Positions 63,963 to 64,000 of a stretch of 64,000 nucleotides of DNA are shown here, in pieces. Under the pieces are notes generated by a model. The model did not search any database, was not told the DNA's origin, and was given only the letters and a program-made list of their open reading frames with translations. Positions within the stretch are counted from its first letter, which is position 1, and each line of letters begins with the position of its first letter. The stretch lies in NCBI RefSeq assembly GCF_000016425.1, contig NC_009380.1, forward strand, positions 2,298,144-2,362,143, written 5' to 3'. The position numbers and the translations under genes are program-made. This DNA is from Salinispora tropica CNB-440 (GTDB lineage: Bacteria; Actinomycetota; Actinomycetes; Mycobacteriales; Micromonosporaceae).

Positions 63963-64000
63963 CTGGTAGGCAGGTGGGTGCCTTTGTTTGGGGCGCGGAT

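Overview
The window is high-GC actinobacterial DNA with frequent GTG starts and many 4-base start/stop overlaps. Gene content and style fit the Micromonosporaceae (Salinispora/Micromonospora type); this is an inference, because no rRNA or other decisive marker is present. I found no rRNA, tRNA, CRISPR array, insertion sequence or prophage. Numerous frameshifted or chimeric gene remnants cluster at about 23.6-24.5 kb and 35.5-42.0 kb, so those parts look like decaying accessory DNA.

Layout. (1) 0-3 kb: end of a VOC-fold gene, a secreted beta-propeller protein and a frameshifted MerR regulator. (2) 3.1-13.3 kb: the most distinctive region. A zinc/manganese-type ABC importer (lipoprotein, ATPase, permease) is encoded together with five secreted or membrane proteins built from a repeated module of about 190 residues (the choice-of-anchor M / actinobacterial surface-anchored repeat family). 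One more copy is inserted, in permuted order, inside the substrate-binding lipoprotein. The same locus holds a WxL-like C-terminal domain, a WxL_PGBP/DUF916-type membrane protein and an LPxTG-type (LPRTG) sortase substrate. Zur-like palindromes precede both transcription units, so I read the locus as a zinc-responsive surface metal-capture system. (3) 13.4-15.3 kb: prfH-rtcB, a ribosome rescue and RNA repair pair. (4) 15.9-23.5 kb: a secreted lysozyme-like protein, a serine hydrolase, an acetyltransferase, a sphingomyelinase, a DNA-alkylation-repair/short-chain dehydrogenase fusion, an ArsR-SRPBCC pair with a large palindrome over the start codon, and small enzymes.

(5) 23.6-26.2 kb: two gene remnants (ECF sigma factor, questin-oxidase-like) and a secreted glycerophosphodiesterase with a carbohydrate-binding module. 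(6) 26.3-29.1 kb: furA-katG oxidative stress operon. (7) 29.4-35.1 kb: FAD monooxygenase, TylF-type methyltransferase, AraC and SARP regulators, resembling stray natural-product tailoring and control genes without a synthase. (8) 35.4-42.0 kb: several pseudogenes around an intact pair, an HxD-type Fe(II)/2-oxoglutarate oxygenase and a carnitine acyltransferase-family enzyme. (9) 42-49.8 kb: two MFS exporters, a TetR regulator, a cold-shock-domain protein, a large hypothetical protein and a VWA-domain secreted protein with its membrane partner.

(10) 49.9-53.5 kb: PucR regulator divergent from a ferredoxin reductase and an acyl-lipid/acyl-CoA desaturase. (11) 53.5-58.8 kb: two pairs of glycosyltransferases in divergent orientation. 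(12) 58.9-60.6 kb: a long-chain acyl-CoA synthetase under a TetR-type operator. (13) 60.7-64.0 kb: a sulfide/persulfide detoxification operon (MBL-rhodanese, rhodanese, TauE-type exporter, small membrane protein) preceded by a perfect CsoR/CstR-type palindrome.
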